The notes beneath the pieces are model-generated. The model saw only the letters and a list, made by a program, of their open reading frames with translations. It did no database searches and was not told where the DNA came from. Below, piece by piece: positions 54,131 through 62,668 of a DNA stretch of 64,000 bases (the first letter of the stretch is position 1; each line of letters opens with the position of its first letter). This DNA is from an uncultured Acetatifactor sp. GTDB lineage: Bacteria > Bacillota > Clostridia > Lachnospirales > Lachnospiraceae. Both the position numbers and the translations under genes were made by a program. The stretch is from the NCBI GenBank assembly GCA_949840935.1, contig CATKXX010000003.1:62001-126000 (forward strand). The letters are read 5' to 3'.

Positions 54131-54182
54131 ATTGAGATGCTGTGACACACAGCCCAAGGAAAGCATTTTTCAAACACACTCT
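54131..54182. repeat. Remnant of fold-back element arm
   Basis: CCCAAGGAAAGCATTTTTCA and the following AACACACTCT (54153-54182) equal the inverse of the left end of the element at 40482 except for one base; similarity extends weakly left to about 54131. It lies between the aminotransferase and NUDIX genes and supplies no start. Confidence 0.8.
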
Positions 54183-54231
54183 GGCGGCAGATGCCGGGGG
54201 GGTTATCATAAAGGAAAAGGAGGCCATTGCT

Positions 54232-54774
54232 TTGGCAGAATATAAGAGATTGAAAAGGGATCTGGTGGCAAAGGGTGTTATCATAGATTATTATCAGGAT
54301 ACCATGCTGATCCCTAATGGGAATACGGCAAAGTGGGATCTGATAGACCATAAGGGGGCTGCTGCAGTGGTGGCCGTAAGGGAGGACGGAAAGCTCTTAA
54401 TGGTGCGTCAGTATCGTAACGCGCTGGAGAGGGAGACTCTGGAAATTCCCGCAGGCGGTTTAAACGGGAGAGAGGAGCCCACCATGGATGCGGCAAGGCG
54501 TGAGCTGGAGGAGGAAACAGGCTATACCTGTGGCAGCATGGAGCTGCTTAATTCCATATATACCACAGTAGCGTTCTGCAATGAAAAGATTGACATCTAT
54601 CTGGCTAGAGGATTGCAGAAGGGCAGGCAGCATCTGGACGAGGATGAATATCTCAATGTGGAGGCGCATTCTCTTGAGGAGCTGAAGCAGATGATCTACG
54701 ATTGCAAAATCCAGGATTCAAAGACTATCTGTGGAATCCTTACCTATGCGTCAAAGTATGGGACAGACTGCTGA
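54232..54774 (+). CDS. NUDIX hydrolase, ADP-ribose pyrophosphatase type
   Basis: A 180-residue NUDIX protein. The NUDIX box is complete (G-x5-E-x7-REUxEExGU) in GLNGREEPTMDAARRELEEE and following TGY (about 81-103). LMVRQYRNALERETLEIPAGG lies just before it. This is the pattern of ADP-ribose or sugar-nucleotide pyrophosphatases. I chose TTG at 54232 because AAAGGAGG lies eight bases before it; the 30 codons upstream come from the repeat remnant. The gene is separated from the aminotransferase by 150 bases. Confidence 0.85.
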   Translation: MAEYKRLKRDLVAKGVIIDYYQDTMLIPNGNTAKWDLIDHKGAAAVVAVREDGKLLMVRQYRNALERETLEIPAGGLNGREEPTMDAARRELEEETGYTCGSMELLNSIYTTVAFCNEKIDIYLARGLQKGRQHLDEDEYLNVEAHSLEELKQMIYDCKIQDSKTICGILTYASKYGTDC

Positions 54775-54867
54775 TTATCTGTGCCGGATTATGGGAAATA
54801 ACTGCGATCAGAGCGGCAGAAAAGAGCTTCTGAAATGGGAGGGCCATTTTAGGAGCTTTTTTGCATC

Positions 54868-54916
54868 CTTACAATTTTGTAAGCAGGGACAATTTGGGGA
54901 GATATTGTGGTATACT
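54868..54916 (+). promoter_or_regulatory. Promoter with BceR-box-like palindrome
   Basis: CTTACAATTTTGTAAG (54868-54883) is a perfect 16-base palindrome and contains TTACA-N4-TGTAA, the pattern described for BceR-type regulators. A possible -35 GGACAA (54887-54892), 18 bases, TATACT (54911-54916) follows directly. The operator sits just upstream of the promoter of the response-regulator gene, as expected for self-activation. Confidence 0.55.
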
Positions 54917-54980
54917 ACTCTCATCCGGCAGGGAGGGGTGTTTACACACGCTCTTGAGCAGCGCAGAAATGAGGTTAAAA

Positions 54981-55658
54981 ATGCAAAGGCTTTTACTTCT
55001 CGAAGACGATATCAGCCTGATTGACGGGTTGATGTATTCTCTGGAAAAAAACGGATTTGGGGTGGAGGTGGCCAGGACCATAAGGGAGGCCGAGAATTTC
55101 CTTTCCCGGGAAGATTTTGTGCTGTACCTTTTTGATGTAACTCTGCCGGATGGAAATGGGTTTCGGCTGTGCGAGAAGCTGCGGGAGGCGGGGGACAGTA
55201 CGCCGATCATATTTCTGACGGCATCGGATGAAGAGACAAGTGTGATCCGGGGGCTGGACTGTGGTGGGGATGATTATATTACGAAACCATTCAAGCTGGG
55301 GGAATTGTGTTCGCGTATCAGGGCGCTTCTGCGGCGCAGCGGACAGAATGCAAAGGAGGATGTGCTGCGAAGCGGGGAGATAATGATAAACCTGGCGGAG
55401 GGAAGGGTCACTCTCAAAGGCCGGAGCGTTGACCTTACAGGCGCAGAATTCCGGCTGCTCTGTCTGTTTATGAGAAACAGGGGCAGGGTGCTCACCCGGA
55501 CGACAATCCTCGATAAGATGTGGGACGGATCTGGAAACTTTGTAGATGACAATACGCTTTCTGTGTATGTGCGCCGCCTGAGGGAGAAACTGGAGAAGGA
55601 TCCGTCCATGCCGGAGTATTTAAAGACGGTGCGGGGAGTGGGGTACAAGTGGGATTTA
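54981..55658 (+). CDS. OmpR-family response regulator
   Basis: A 225-226-residue regulator of the OmpR/VanR layout. The receiver starts QRLLLLEDDISLIDGL, phospho-acceptor Asp52 is in YLFDVTLPDGNGFRL, followed by FLTASDEETSV and ITKPFKLGEL. The winged helix has DLTGAEFRLLCLFMRN and DDNTLSVYVRRLREKLE. The start at 54981 has GAGGT upstream; the frame opens 40 codons earlier without support. It is the first gene of a set with a kinase (55681) and an ABC transporter (57595), the layout of antimicrobial-peptide detoxification modules. Confidence 0.9.
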
Positions 55659-55680
55659 TAAAGAAGGGGGCCGAATACTA

Positions 55681-57006
55681 ATGGATTTTTTATATGAAAG
55701 ACAGTCTCGCAGATTCTGGCTCTTTCTGGTATTGTTTTGCGTCGTGCAGGTCTGCGCGATGGCCTGCGCCGGAATGCTTCAGGCCTGGAGTGCCAGACGG
55801 ATTCTGACGGAGCGTGAGGCAGGGGCTGCATCTTATCTGTTGGAAAAGGAAATTCCACCCGGGCTGATCGCCGCCGCCTGGAACCAGACAGAGATTACGG
55901 TGGAAGGCAGGGAATTACTGGAAAGGATCGGGCATACGGAGCAAAACTGCAGCTATTTACTGCTCCTTGCTGGACAGACCTCTGTTCCGGCTATTCTGTT
56001 TCTGACGGTGGAGGGGATACTGTTTTCCACGGTACTTCTGTCTGCCGCGGGAATCTTCCTACAGAGGCGGGAGAGGGTTTATGAGAAGGCAGAGCAGGTG
56101 GTGGGGCAGTATGCGGAGGGACGGCTTGAGAACCGGCTTTATGGAGGGGAGATGTCTGCGGGAAGCCATCCCCGGGAGAGCGGGACGTCTGCGGGCAGCC
56201 ATCCCCGGGAGAGCGGGCCGGCCTCCGGAGCCTGCCTGCCCAAGGGAGAGTCGGGAGCGCTCTGCCGCCTGTTTGGTCAGGTAGAACAGCTGGCGTTATC
56301 CCTTCAGGCCAGGGGAGAGGCCGAGCACAGGTCGAAGGAATTTTTACAGGAAATGATATCCAATATTTCCCATCAGCTGAAGACACCGCTGGCGGCCCTG
56401 GAAATGTATATGGAAATCCTGTCGGAGGATGCGGAAGATGTGGAGACTGTGAGAAAATTTTCCGCAAAATCCATGGCTTCCCTGGAACGGATGGAACAGC
56501 TGATACAGTCCCTGCTGAAAATGGCGCGTCTGGACACGGGGAATATTGTCTTTGAGAAAAGGAGATGCCCGGTGAGGGAGATTGTGGTACTGGCGTTGGG
56601 AGAGCTGCGGGAGAGGGCCGGGCGGGAGGAAAAGGAAATCCTGGTGGAAGGGTCACCGGAGGAAGAGATTTCCTGCGATCCGGGTTGGACAAAGGAGGCG
56701 GTGGAAAACCTGGTCAAGAATGCCCTTGACCACACAAAAAGGGGTGGGATCATACGTGTTACCTGGAAGCGTTCGCCGGCTTTTCTGCGCCTGACGGTGG
56801 CGGATGACGGGCGGGGAATTGCACCGGAGGACATTCATCACATATTCAAGCGGTTTTACCGCAGCAAAAGCTCCAGCGACAGGCAGGGGGCAGGACTGGG
56901 ACTTTCCCTTGCAAAGGCTATTATCGAGGGGCAGGGTGGAAACCTGTCCGTGGAAAGCAGCCCGGGGAAGGGAAGCGCTTTTCATATTTCCTTTTTTGAT
57001 CTTTGA
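55681..57006 (+). CDS. Sensor histidine kinase with duplicated linker
   Basis: A 441-residue kinase: TM1 (about 12-33), an outer domain of about 65 residues, TM2 (about 103-127), HAMP-like linker, HisKA with NISHQLKTPLAALEMYM (His231) and HATPase with NLVKNALDHTKRGG, DDGRGIAPEDI and GAGLGLSLAKAI. The linker (159-180) holds two copies of an 11-residue repeat, SAGSHPRESG(T/P). The outer domain is larger than that of BceS-type intramembrane sensors (about 25 residues or less), so sensing may be direct. It starts 20 bases after the regulator gene. Confidence 0.9.
   Translation: MDFLYERQSRRFWLFLVLFCVVQVCAMACAGMLQAWSARRILTEREAGAASYLLEKEIPPGLIAAAWNQTEITVEGRELLERIGHTEQNCSYLLLLAGQTSVPAILFLTVEGILFSTVLLSAAGIFLQRRERVYEKAEQVVGQYAEGRLENRLYGGEMSAGSHPRESGTSAGSHPRESGPASGACLPKGESGALCRLFGQVEQLALSLQARGEAEHRSKEFLQEMISNISHQLKTPLAALEMYMEILSEDAEDVETVRKFSAKSMASLERMEQLIQSLLKMARLDTGNIVFEKRRCPVREIVVLALGELRERAGREEKEILVEGSPEEEISCDPGWTKEAVENLVKNALDHTKRGGIIRVTWKRSPAFLRLTVADDGRGIAPEDIHHIFKRFYRSKSSSDRQGAGLGLSLAKAIIEGQGGNLSVESSPGKGSAFHISFFDL
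56155..56220 (+). repeat. 33-bp in-frame duplication in the sensor kinase
   Basis: Two 33-bp copies encoding SAGSHPRESGT and SAGSHPRESGP lie between TM2 and the catalytic histidine. The DNA copies differ at few bases, pointing to a recent event. Confidence 0.85.
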
Positions 57007-57012
57007 ACACCC

Positions 57013-57429
57013 TTATTCAATGTCAAAGAGCTCATCAAACGAGATTTGAAAGTTGGGGAACATGACAAGCTGTAAATCATCTTTATTTTGTTCTGTGACG
57101 GTTTTATAAAGATATGGATAAGCAGTATCGTCACTGTCTCAATCAAACATATAAATTTCGACTTGTTTTTTACGCCAGTCAACAATCCAATATTCAGAAA
57201 CGCCGACTTTACAATATACCTGCATTTTCTCATTCCGGTCTCGCATATTGCAGATGACAGATGCATCAGGTATGACCATTTTATCATCATTTTCGCGCCA
57301 CTGATATTGCACACTGCCTCCAAATACACGGCACAAGCTGTCTTTGATCTGGCTGCCTATTTTGATGACAAAATTATGGATCACCAAAACAGCGGTTTCG
57401 CGCACAGCGGCCTCGGGTTTGTCACGCAA
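57013..57429 (-). pseudogene. Decayed Uma2-family gene 1
   Basis: Reading leftward, the frame has FGGSVQYQWRENDDKMVIPD, VGVSEYWIVDWRKKQVEIYMF, an in-frame TGA (57139-57141), then in the same frame DTAYPYLYKTVTEQNKDDL and FPNFQISFDELFDIE to a stop at 57013. So a nonsense codon splits a Uma2 (DUF820) gene. Between VICN and KMQVYCKVG only about six residues remain; the intact copy at 62669 has about 27 there, including APDWIIEIVSP. The N-terminus runs into the dispersed repeat. It lies on the opposite strand between the kinase and ABC genes. Confidence 0.8.
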
Positions 57430-57470
57430 AAGACGCGTGAAAACGCCTCGCGGTGGCGTGGGTGTGAAAA
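57427..57470 (-). repeat. Dispersed repeat copy, related to 50785-50831
   Basis: On the minus strand this reads CACACCCACGCCACCGCGAG and on through GCGTTTTCACGCG, matching the copy at 50785. It borders the N-terminal end of the Uma2 remnant, so insertion or recombination at the repeat may have removed the gene start. The rest of the gap to 57594 holds only the upstream region of the ABC gene. Confidence 0.55.
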
Positions 57471-57594
57471 GTATCCTCTCCCACCCTTACGAAACTGTAA
57501 GCTGTAATTCACCGGGATGTAAGGCCGGAATGATATGCTTTTCCTGTACACGGCAGACAGATGCAGGGTATAGGAAGGATAAGGGTAATAAACA

Positions 57595-58278
57595 ATGGAA
57601 ATTTTAAAGGTGGACAATTTAAGAAAGGCCTACGGGAGCGGCGAGGCAAAGGTGGAAGCGGTGAGGGGCGTCAGCTTTTCCATGCAAAAGGGCGAATTCG
57701 GGGCCATTGTAGGGGTGTCCGGTTCGGGGAAAAGCACGCTGCTGAACTGCATCGGCGGCCTGGACGACGCGGATTCCGGAAAGGTATTCCTGAACGGCAG
57801 GGATATCCTTGCCATGGGAGAGAATGAGCGCACCGTTTTCCGCAGGCAGAATATCGGCTTTATTTTTCAGTCCTTTCATCTCATACCGGAGCTGGATGTG
57901 GAGCAGAATATTATTTTCCCTCTGTTGCTGGATCATCGGAAACCGGACAGGGAGCGCCTGGAGGAAATCCTAGAGGTGCTGGGACTGCAGAACAGGCGCA
58001 GGCATCTGCCGGGGCAGCTTTCCGGTGGGCAGCAGCAGCGTGTGGCTATTGGCAGGGCGCTGATCACAAGGCCTTCCCTGGTTCTGGCCGACGAGCCCAC
58101 GGGAAATCTGGATTCCCAGAGCAGCCAGGACGTGATGGACCTGCTGTGCAAAGCGTCCAGGCATTACCAGCAGACGGTGCTGATGATCACTCACAATATG
58201 GATCTGACTTTCGTGGCGGACAGGGTGTTCCGGGTGACGGACGGGACGCTGGAGGAGCTGGGAGGTGCGCGGCAATGA
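57595..58278 (+). CDS. ABC transporter ATP-binding protein (MacB/LolD/BceA type)
   Basis: A 227-residue ATPase. Walker A is [13 protein letters not shown] (about 39-51), the signature [15 protein letters not shown] (about 141-155), Walker [15 protein letters not shown] (about 162-175). [22 protein letters not shown] is typical of the MacB/BceA subgroup that works with FtsX-like permeases. Its stop overlaps the permease start (ATGA). Together with the upstream two-component system it suggests peptide or lipid-target detoxification, or lipoprotein handling. Confidence 0.92.
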   Translation: MEILKVDNLRKAYGSGEAKVEAVRGVSFSMQKGEFGAIVGVSGSGKSTLLNCIGGLDDADSGKVFLNGRDILAMGENERTVFRRQNIGFIFQSFHLIPELDVEQNIIFPLLLDHRKPDRERLEEILEVLGLQNRRRHLPGQLSGGQQQRVAIGRALITRPSLVLADEPTGNLDSQSSQDVMDLLCKASRHYQQTVLMITHNMDLTFVADRVFRVTDGTLEELGGARQ

Positions 58279-60647
58279 GAGATTATCTGGATTTAGTTAA
58301 GGTTTCCGCGAAGCAGCATAAAAGACAGAGCAGGATGACCAGGCTTTGTATTGTCCTGGCGGTGTTCCTGGTCACAGTGATCTTCAGTATGGCGGATATG
58401 GAAATGCGTTCCCAGATGGCCCAGGCTGTGAAAAGCGACGGGAGCTGGCATGTGGGGTTTGGTGTGGACGAAGAACAGGGGGCGCTGCTGGCGGCCAGGC
58501 CGGAGGTAGAGAAGATGGCGCGCTACGGCTCCCTGAATTATCATCTGCAGGACGGTTATCTGTTGGGCAGTTTTGAAACGGGGATCTGCGGGTTTGACAG
58601 GGAGCTTCTGGATATCTTCCCGGCGGCAGAGATCATAGAAGGGGATTTCCCGAAAAATACAGGCGAAACAGTCATAAATGAGCTGGCAGGGATCAAGCTG
58701 GGGCTGGGAATCGGGGATACGGTGACCCTTACAACGCCTCAGGGAGAACAGCGGGAGTATCGGATCACCGGGATCGCGAAGGATACGGCTTTGACGGCGC
58801 AGCATGACGCCTGCATGATGTTTCTGAATCTGGAGGATTTCGGGCAGCTGTACCGGGAGGATACGGGGGAGGCCAGGGAACTGGTGGCTTTCGTAGTCTT
58901 CCACCCTTTCTGCAATATCCAGAAGGCCACGGAAGAAATCTGCGGGAGGCTTGGCATCGGGCAGGATATGGTGCGTCAGAATGTGAAGGTGCTTGCTTTA
59001 ATGTTCCAGAGCCGGGATCCGTATATGATGGGCTTTTACTTTGTGGCGGCGATTCTGGCGGCCTTGGTCATGATAGCGGGGATTTTAATGATCACCTCCA
59101 GCATGAACAGCAATATTGCCCGGCGGACGGAATTCTTCGGAATGCTGCGCTGTCTGGGGGCAACGGGAAAACAGGTCGTCCGGTTTGTGCGAAAGGAAGC
59201 CCTGGACTGGTGTAAAAGCGCTGTCCCGGCGGGGACTCTGGTGGGAGTGGCCGTGACCTGGAGCCTGTGCGGAATGCTGCGGATCCTGAGCCCCGGCCTT
59301 TTTGACGGGATGCCGGTCCTGGGGCTCAGCCTCCCGGGAATGGGGGCGGGGGCCGTCACAGGCCTGGCTACCGTCCTCCTGGCAGCGAAAAGGCCCGCCA
59401 GGCGTGCGGCGGGGGTGTCTCCTCTGACAGCAGTGTCAGGGAATGCGGGAACCGTACAGGCGGCAAAGAGGGCTGCCAATACGCGTTTCTTCCAGGTGGA
59501 TACGGCCCTGGGGGTGCATCATGCCGCCGGGAGCCGGAAGAATTTCCTCCTGGTCGCAGGTTCTTTTGCATTCAGCATCATCCTGTTCCTGTCCTTCAGC
59601 ACGGCCATTGACTTTATGTATCATGCTATCACGCCGCTGCGGCCCTCCGCGCCGGATTATTATGTATACAGCGCAGATACCTCCAACTCCATTCCCGGGG
59701 AGCTTGCGGCGCAGCTTGGGGAATATCCTTATGTGAAACGTGCTTTCGGGAGAAGCTGCGGGGAAGCTGTCTGGCAGACGGAAGACGGACAGCGGCCTCT
59801 GACGGTCATCTCCTATGACGGGCAGCAGTTCCAATGGGCAAAAAGGGATCTGTTGGAGGGGAGTTTTCGGGACGCCGCAGAGGGCAGGGGGCTTTTGTTT
59901 GCCTATCACGAGGGAAGCCCAGCCATTGCGGGAGACTGTGTTTCCATAGTCTGCGGGGAACGCAGCTTTGAGATACCTGTGGCGGGAATCCTGGGCGATG
60001 TGCCCTTTTCCTACGGGGCGGACAGGAATGCAGGAAGCGGCGGGGAGCTCGCAATCTGCTCCGAAGGCCTGTTCCGGGAATTGTTCGGGGAGGAGGGGTA
60101 TGCGGTGCTGGATGTACAGTTCACCCCTGGGGTTACGGACGCCCAGGTTCTGGAGCTGCGCCGCAGGATAGAATCCGGCTGCGGGGAAGGGATTGCCTTC
60201 TCCGATAAAAGGATCAGTAACCGGGAGGTGAAGGGGGCAGGCTATTCCCTGGCTGTGTTTCTGTATGGATTCCTGGCAGTCATCGCCCTGATCGCCTTCT
60301 TCAATATCATGAACTGCATTGCCATGAGCGTGTCCGCAAGAATGCGGGAATACGGAGCCATGCGGGCAGTGGGCATGACGGCGCGCCAGCTGGTCAGGAT
60401 GGTGCGGGGGGAGGCGGTGACGTATACGATCAGCGGTGTTTTGCTGGGATGCCTGGCAGGGCTTCCTCTAAACAGGCTGTTGTTTTCCGCCCTTGTCACA
60501 GAAAGGTGGGGTGATGCCTGGGAGCTGCCGGGAAGGGAGCTTCTCATCATCCTGGCGGTCATGGCCTGCGCCGTCTGCCTGGCAGTACGCGGGCCTGCGA
60601 AGCAGATCCGGAGGATGAGTGTGGTGGAGACCATCGGGACACAATGA
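58275..60647 (+). CDS. FtsX-like ABC permease with two large outer domains
   Basis: A 790-residue permease. TM1 (about 20-40) is followed by an outer domain (about 41-255), three helices (about 258-375), a second single helix (about 435-460) with another outer domain (about 460-660) and three C-terminal helices (about 670-790). Both halves show FtsX-like segments: NSNIARRTEFFGMLRCLGAT and SARMREYGAMRAVGMTARQL. This two-fold layout is that of DUF214-type permeases and differs from BceB, which has one large domain between TM7 and TM8. The ATG overlaps the ATPase stop with GGAGG upstream. Confidence 0.88.
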   Translation: MRDYLDLVKVSAKQHKRQSRMTRLCIVLAVFLVTVIFSMADMEMRSQMAQAVKSDGSWHVGFGVDEEQGALLAARPEVEKMARYGSLNYHLQDGYLLGSFETGICGFDRELLDIFPAAEIIEGDFPKNTGETVINELAGIKLGLGIGDTVTLTTPQGEQREYRITGIAKDTALTAQHDACMMFLNLEDFGQLYREDTGEARELVAFVVFHPFCNIQKATEEICGRLGIGQDMVRQNVKVLALMFQSRDPYMMGFYFVAAILAALVMIAGILMITSSMNSNIARRTEFFGMLRCLGATGKQVVRFVRKEALDWCKSAVPAGTLVGVAVTWSLCGMLRILSPGLFDGMPVLGLSLPGMGAGAVTGLATVLLAAKRPARRAAGVSPLTAVSGNAGTVQAAKRAANTRFFQVDTALGVHHAAGSRKNFLLVAGSFAFSIILFLSFSTAIDFMYHAITPLRPSAPDYYVYSADTSNSIPGELAAQLGEYPYVKRAFGRSCGEAVWQTEDGQRPLTVISYDGQQFQWAKRDLLEGSFRDAAEGRGLLFAYHEGSPAIAGDCVSIVCGERSFEIPVAGILGDVPFSYGADRNAGSGGELAICSEGLFRELFGEEGYAVLDVQFTPGVTDAQVLELRRRIESGCGEGIAFSDKRISNREVKGAGYSLAVFLYGFLAVIALIAFFNIMNCIAMSVSARMREYGAMRAVGMTARQLVRMVRGEAVTYTISGVLLGCLAGLPLNRLLFSALVTERWGDAWELPGRELLIILAVMACAVCLAVRGPAKQIRRMSVVETIGTQ

Positions 60648-60659
60648 AACTTCAGGGAG

Positions 60660-60991
60660 CATATGCCTTTTCTTTTTGGCTAAATAGTTGACCGTTATCA
60701 TTTGGCGCTTCGGATCCACAATCCAGTATTCCCGAACACCGTAGTTTTTATAGTAGTATGCCTGCCGAATATAATCATCTGACGGACTGTCGGGAGAAAC
60801 AATTTCAATGATGAAATCCGGGGCGCCATTACAGCGATTTTCGTCCAGCTTGTCTTTATCGCACATAATCATGATGTCGGGCTGGACATGTAATATACTT
60901 GCCTGTCAAATACCTCGGCCCTGGCGTCTTCCGGGAGCCCTTCATATTGCTCCAGAGTGGTTATTTGAGGTTGTGGCCGTAATGCCGGCAT
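60660..60991 (-). pseudogene. Decayed Uma2-family gene 2
   Basis: From an ATG at 60991 the minus strand encodes TTLEQYEGLPEDARAEVFD and QVYYMSS, then shifts frame into VQPDIMIMCDKDKLDENRC, NGAPDFIIEIVSPDSPSDDY and NYGVREYWIVDPKRQMITV. Compared with the intact copy at 62669, about 50 residues are lost after YYMSS and about 40 from the C-terminus. The 3' flank (about 60655-60690) still matches the flank of the intact gene (62645-62672), so the losses are internal deletions. Confidence 0.8.
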
Positions 60992-61211
60992 GGATAACAC
61001 TTCATAGAGTACAATAAGGAATCGAAAGCAAGACTTGCGAAGCACCCTGATATATTATATAATTACAATATTACAACAACTTGATATCGAAAGGATGATT
61101 CATTGGTTATACCTTTTTGAAGGTCTAAGGGCGGAAAGAACAAAATGCGGGAAATACAAAATTCCGTACATAGGATAACAGGACAGGGGATATGTGAAAG
61201 AAGGGCAGGAA
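60992..61211. other. AT-rich gap before a binding-protein gene
   Basis: This holds upstream sequence of the binding-protein gene and of the Uma2 remnant. No confident promoter was found; TTGATA at 61081 has no well-spaced -10. No open frame is supported. Confidence 0.4.
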
Positions 61212-62612
61212 ATGAAAGAGAAGGGTGAGAAACTGGGATTTCGGAGGATTGCAGTGGGAGTGGCAGGGCTAGTTATTGTGATTGCCGCAGGAATCAGCCT
61301 GATTGTTTTTACAGGGCAAAATAGGGAGACGGCGCAGTCTCAGGAGGGGCAGGCAGTCGATGAACCGGCGCAGTCTCAGGAGAAGCAGGAGGTCATTTTA
61401 TGGGTGATGAGAGCTTCTCCTATGTTGAAGGAATGTGTCGGAAATTTCAACAGGGGCGATCATGGGTATCGGGTGATGATCCATGAGTGCTACAGCGAAG
61501 AACAGAACGTGTCCTGGGAGGATGCCCTGCTCCGTTTACAGATGGCACTGTCTGGCAGGACGGCGCCGGATATCGTGCTTGTGGAGTTTTTGGATGTAGA
61601 TGCTCTGGCCGAACAGGGAATGCTGGAGGATTTAACGCCCTATTTTGCGGGGAGTGGCAGGGTGGATCAGGAGGATTTCCTGGAAAATGTGACTGCTTCC
61701 TACACCTATGACGGGAAATGGATTGCGCTTCCCAGGTGGATCACCATACAGACTTTGTGGGGCAATCCTGGAGTCGTGGGAGATACCCCCGGCTGGACAG
61801 TGCAGGAAATGCTTTCGCTGGCGGAGAGGTATCCGGAGTTTCCCGTAACTGGCCATTTTGTAAGGTGGCAGTTTATGGATTATTGCACAACCTTTGTTCC
61901 TGAGACATTTTGGCTGGAACCGGACGGCGGAGCGAAGGAGGAACTGAAAGAGATGCTGGAGCAGGCAGCGTCTTATCCCACGCAGTTTGATCAATCGCGG
62001 TGGGATGAGGAGTGTTTGCAGGTGAGCAGGGGAGAAGCCCTGTTGACAGAGCAGTATGTGTATAAATTAGAGACTTTACTGTATCTCCAGGAGTTTGCGG
62101 AGGAGGGCGGGCTAATTCCCATAGGATATCCCACTCTGGACGGGGCACCGAGAGCGCTGTTGTCTCCGGCCAACGGCTTATATGCCATTCCCTCCAATGC
62201 TCCCAATAAAGAAGGCGCATGGGCATTTCTGGAATTCTTTTTTGCGGGGGAATTGGATCCCAGGGAGAGGGAGAAGACGGGACCGTTTTATCAGGCAAGC
62301 GGAATCCCTACCCACAGGAGAGAATTGGAGGAGGAGTTTCAGTGGGAGCTGGAGGATGATCTTCAGCGGAGGCTGCACAGGATAGATGATATGGATGAGG
62401 AGCAGATTGCCATGATAAAGGAATGGCTGGAGGAGCTGATCGCCATGGCCCAGGAATATCCTTCTTCCACCAAGCCGTTTCTGAGAATTATTACAGAAGA
62501 GGGGGAATTCTATTTTGAGGGGGTCAAGACGCTGGATGAGACCCTGCAGGTGATCGAAAACAGGGGAAGTCTGTATTTTCAGGAAAATGCCGATGACTCC
62601 CGCGGGAAATGA
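61212..62612 (+). CDS. Extracellular solute-binding protein with N-terminal repeat
   Basis: A 466-residue protein with a hydrophobic anchor or signal (about 13-36, IAVGVAGLVIVIAAGISLIV) and no lipobox Cys. Two copies of AQSQE(G/K)Q with a 36-bp period sit just after it. The mature part opens VILWVMRASPMLKECVGNFN and has APDIVLVEFLDVDALAEQG, typical of family-1 sugar-binding proteins; YAIPSNAPNKEGAWAFLEFF lies near the C-terminal domain. GTG 61194 is an alternative start. No transport genes are adjacent. It is not closely similar to the binding protein at 21477. Confidence 0.72.
   Translation: MKEKGEKLGFRRIAVGVAGLVIVIAAGISLIVFTGQNRETAQSQEGQAVDEPAQSQEKQEVILWVMRASPMLKECVGNFNRGDHGYRVMIHECYSEEQNVSWEDALLRLQMALSGRTAPDIVLVEFLDVDALAEQGMLEDLTPYFAGSGRVDQEDFLENVTASYTYDGKWIALPRWITIQTLWGNPGVVGDTPGWTVQEMLSLAERYPEFPVTGHFVRWQFMDYCTTFVPETFWLEPDGGAKEELKEMLEQAASYPTQFDQSRWDEECLQVSRGEALLTEQYVYKLETLLYLQEFAEEGGLIPIGYPTLDGAPRALLSPANGLYAIPSNAPNKEGAWAFLEFFFAGELDPREREKTGPFYQASGIPTHRRELEEEFQWELEDDLQRRLHRIDDMDEEQIAMIKEWLEELIAMAQEYPSSTKPFLRIITEEGEFYFEGVKTLDETLQVIENRGSLYFQENADDSRGK
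61332..61402 (+). repeat. 36-bp in-frame duplication in the binding-protein gene
   Basis: GGCGCAGTCTCAGGAG begins at 61331 and again at 61367, an exact 36-base period, giving a 12-residue duplication just after the membrane anchor. Confidence 0.7.
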
Positions 62613-62623
62613 ATCGGGCCAAA

Positions 62624-62665
62624 GGCAGAACAAAAAGACATATCAGGGGAATATGCCTTTTGTTT
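62624..62665. terminator. Possible bidirectional terminator between convergent genes
   Basis: AAAAAGACATAT and ATATGCCTTTT can pair around CAGGGGA with one mismatch, followed by GTTTTTG. It lies between the binding-protein stop and the convergent Uma2 gene. A related half-site follows the permease gene at about 60655. Confidence 0.5.
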
Positions 62666-62668
62666 TTG

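Noticed and set aside
54142..54231. Upstream extension of the NUDIX frame
   Set aside because: These 30 codons derive largely from the fold-back repeat remnant, and a better start with AAAGGAGG is at 54232.
57088..57507. + strand frame of 139 codons between the kinase and the ABC transporter
   Set aside because: It is antisense to the Uma2 remnant and runs into the dispersed repeat; no ribosome site was seen.
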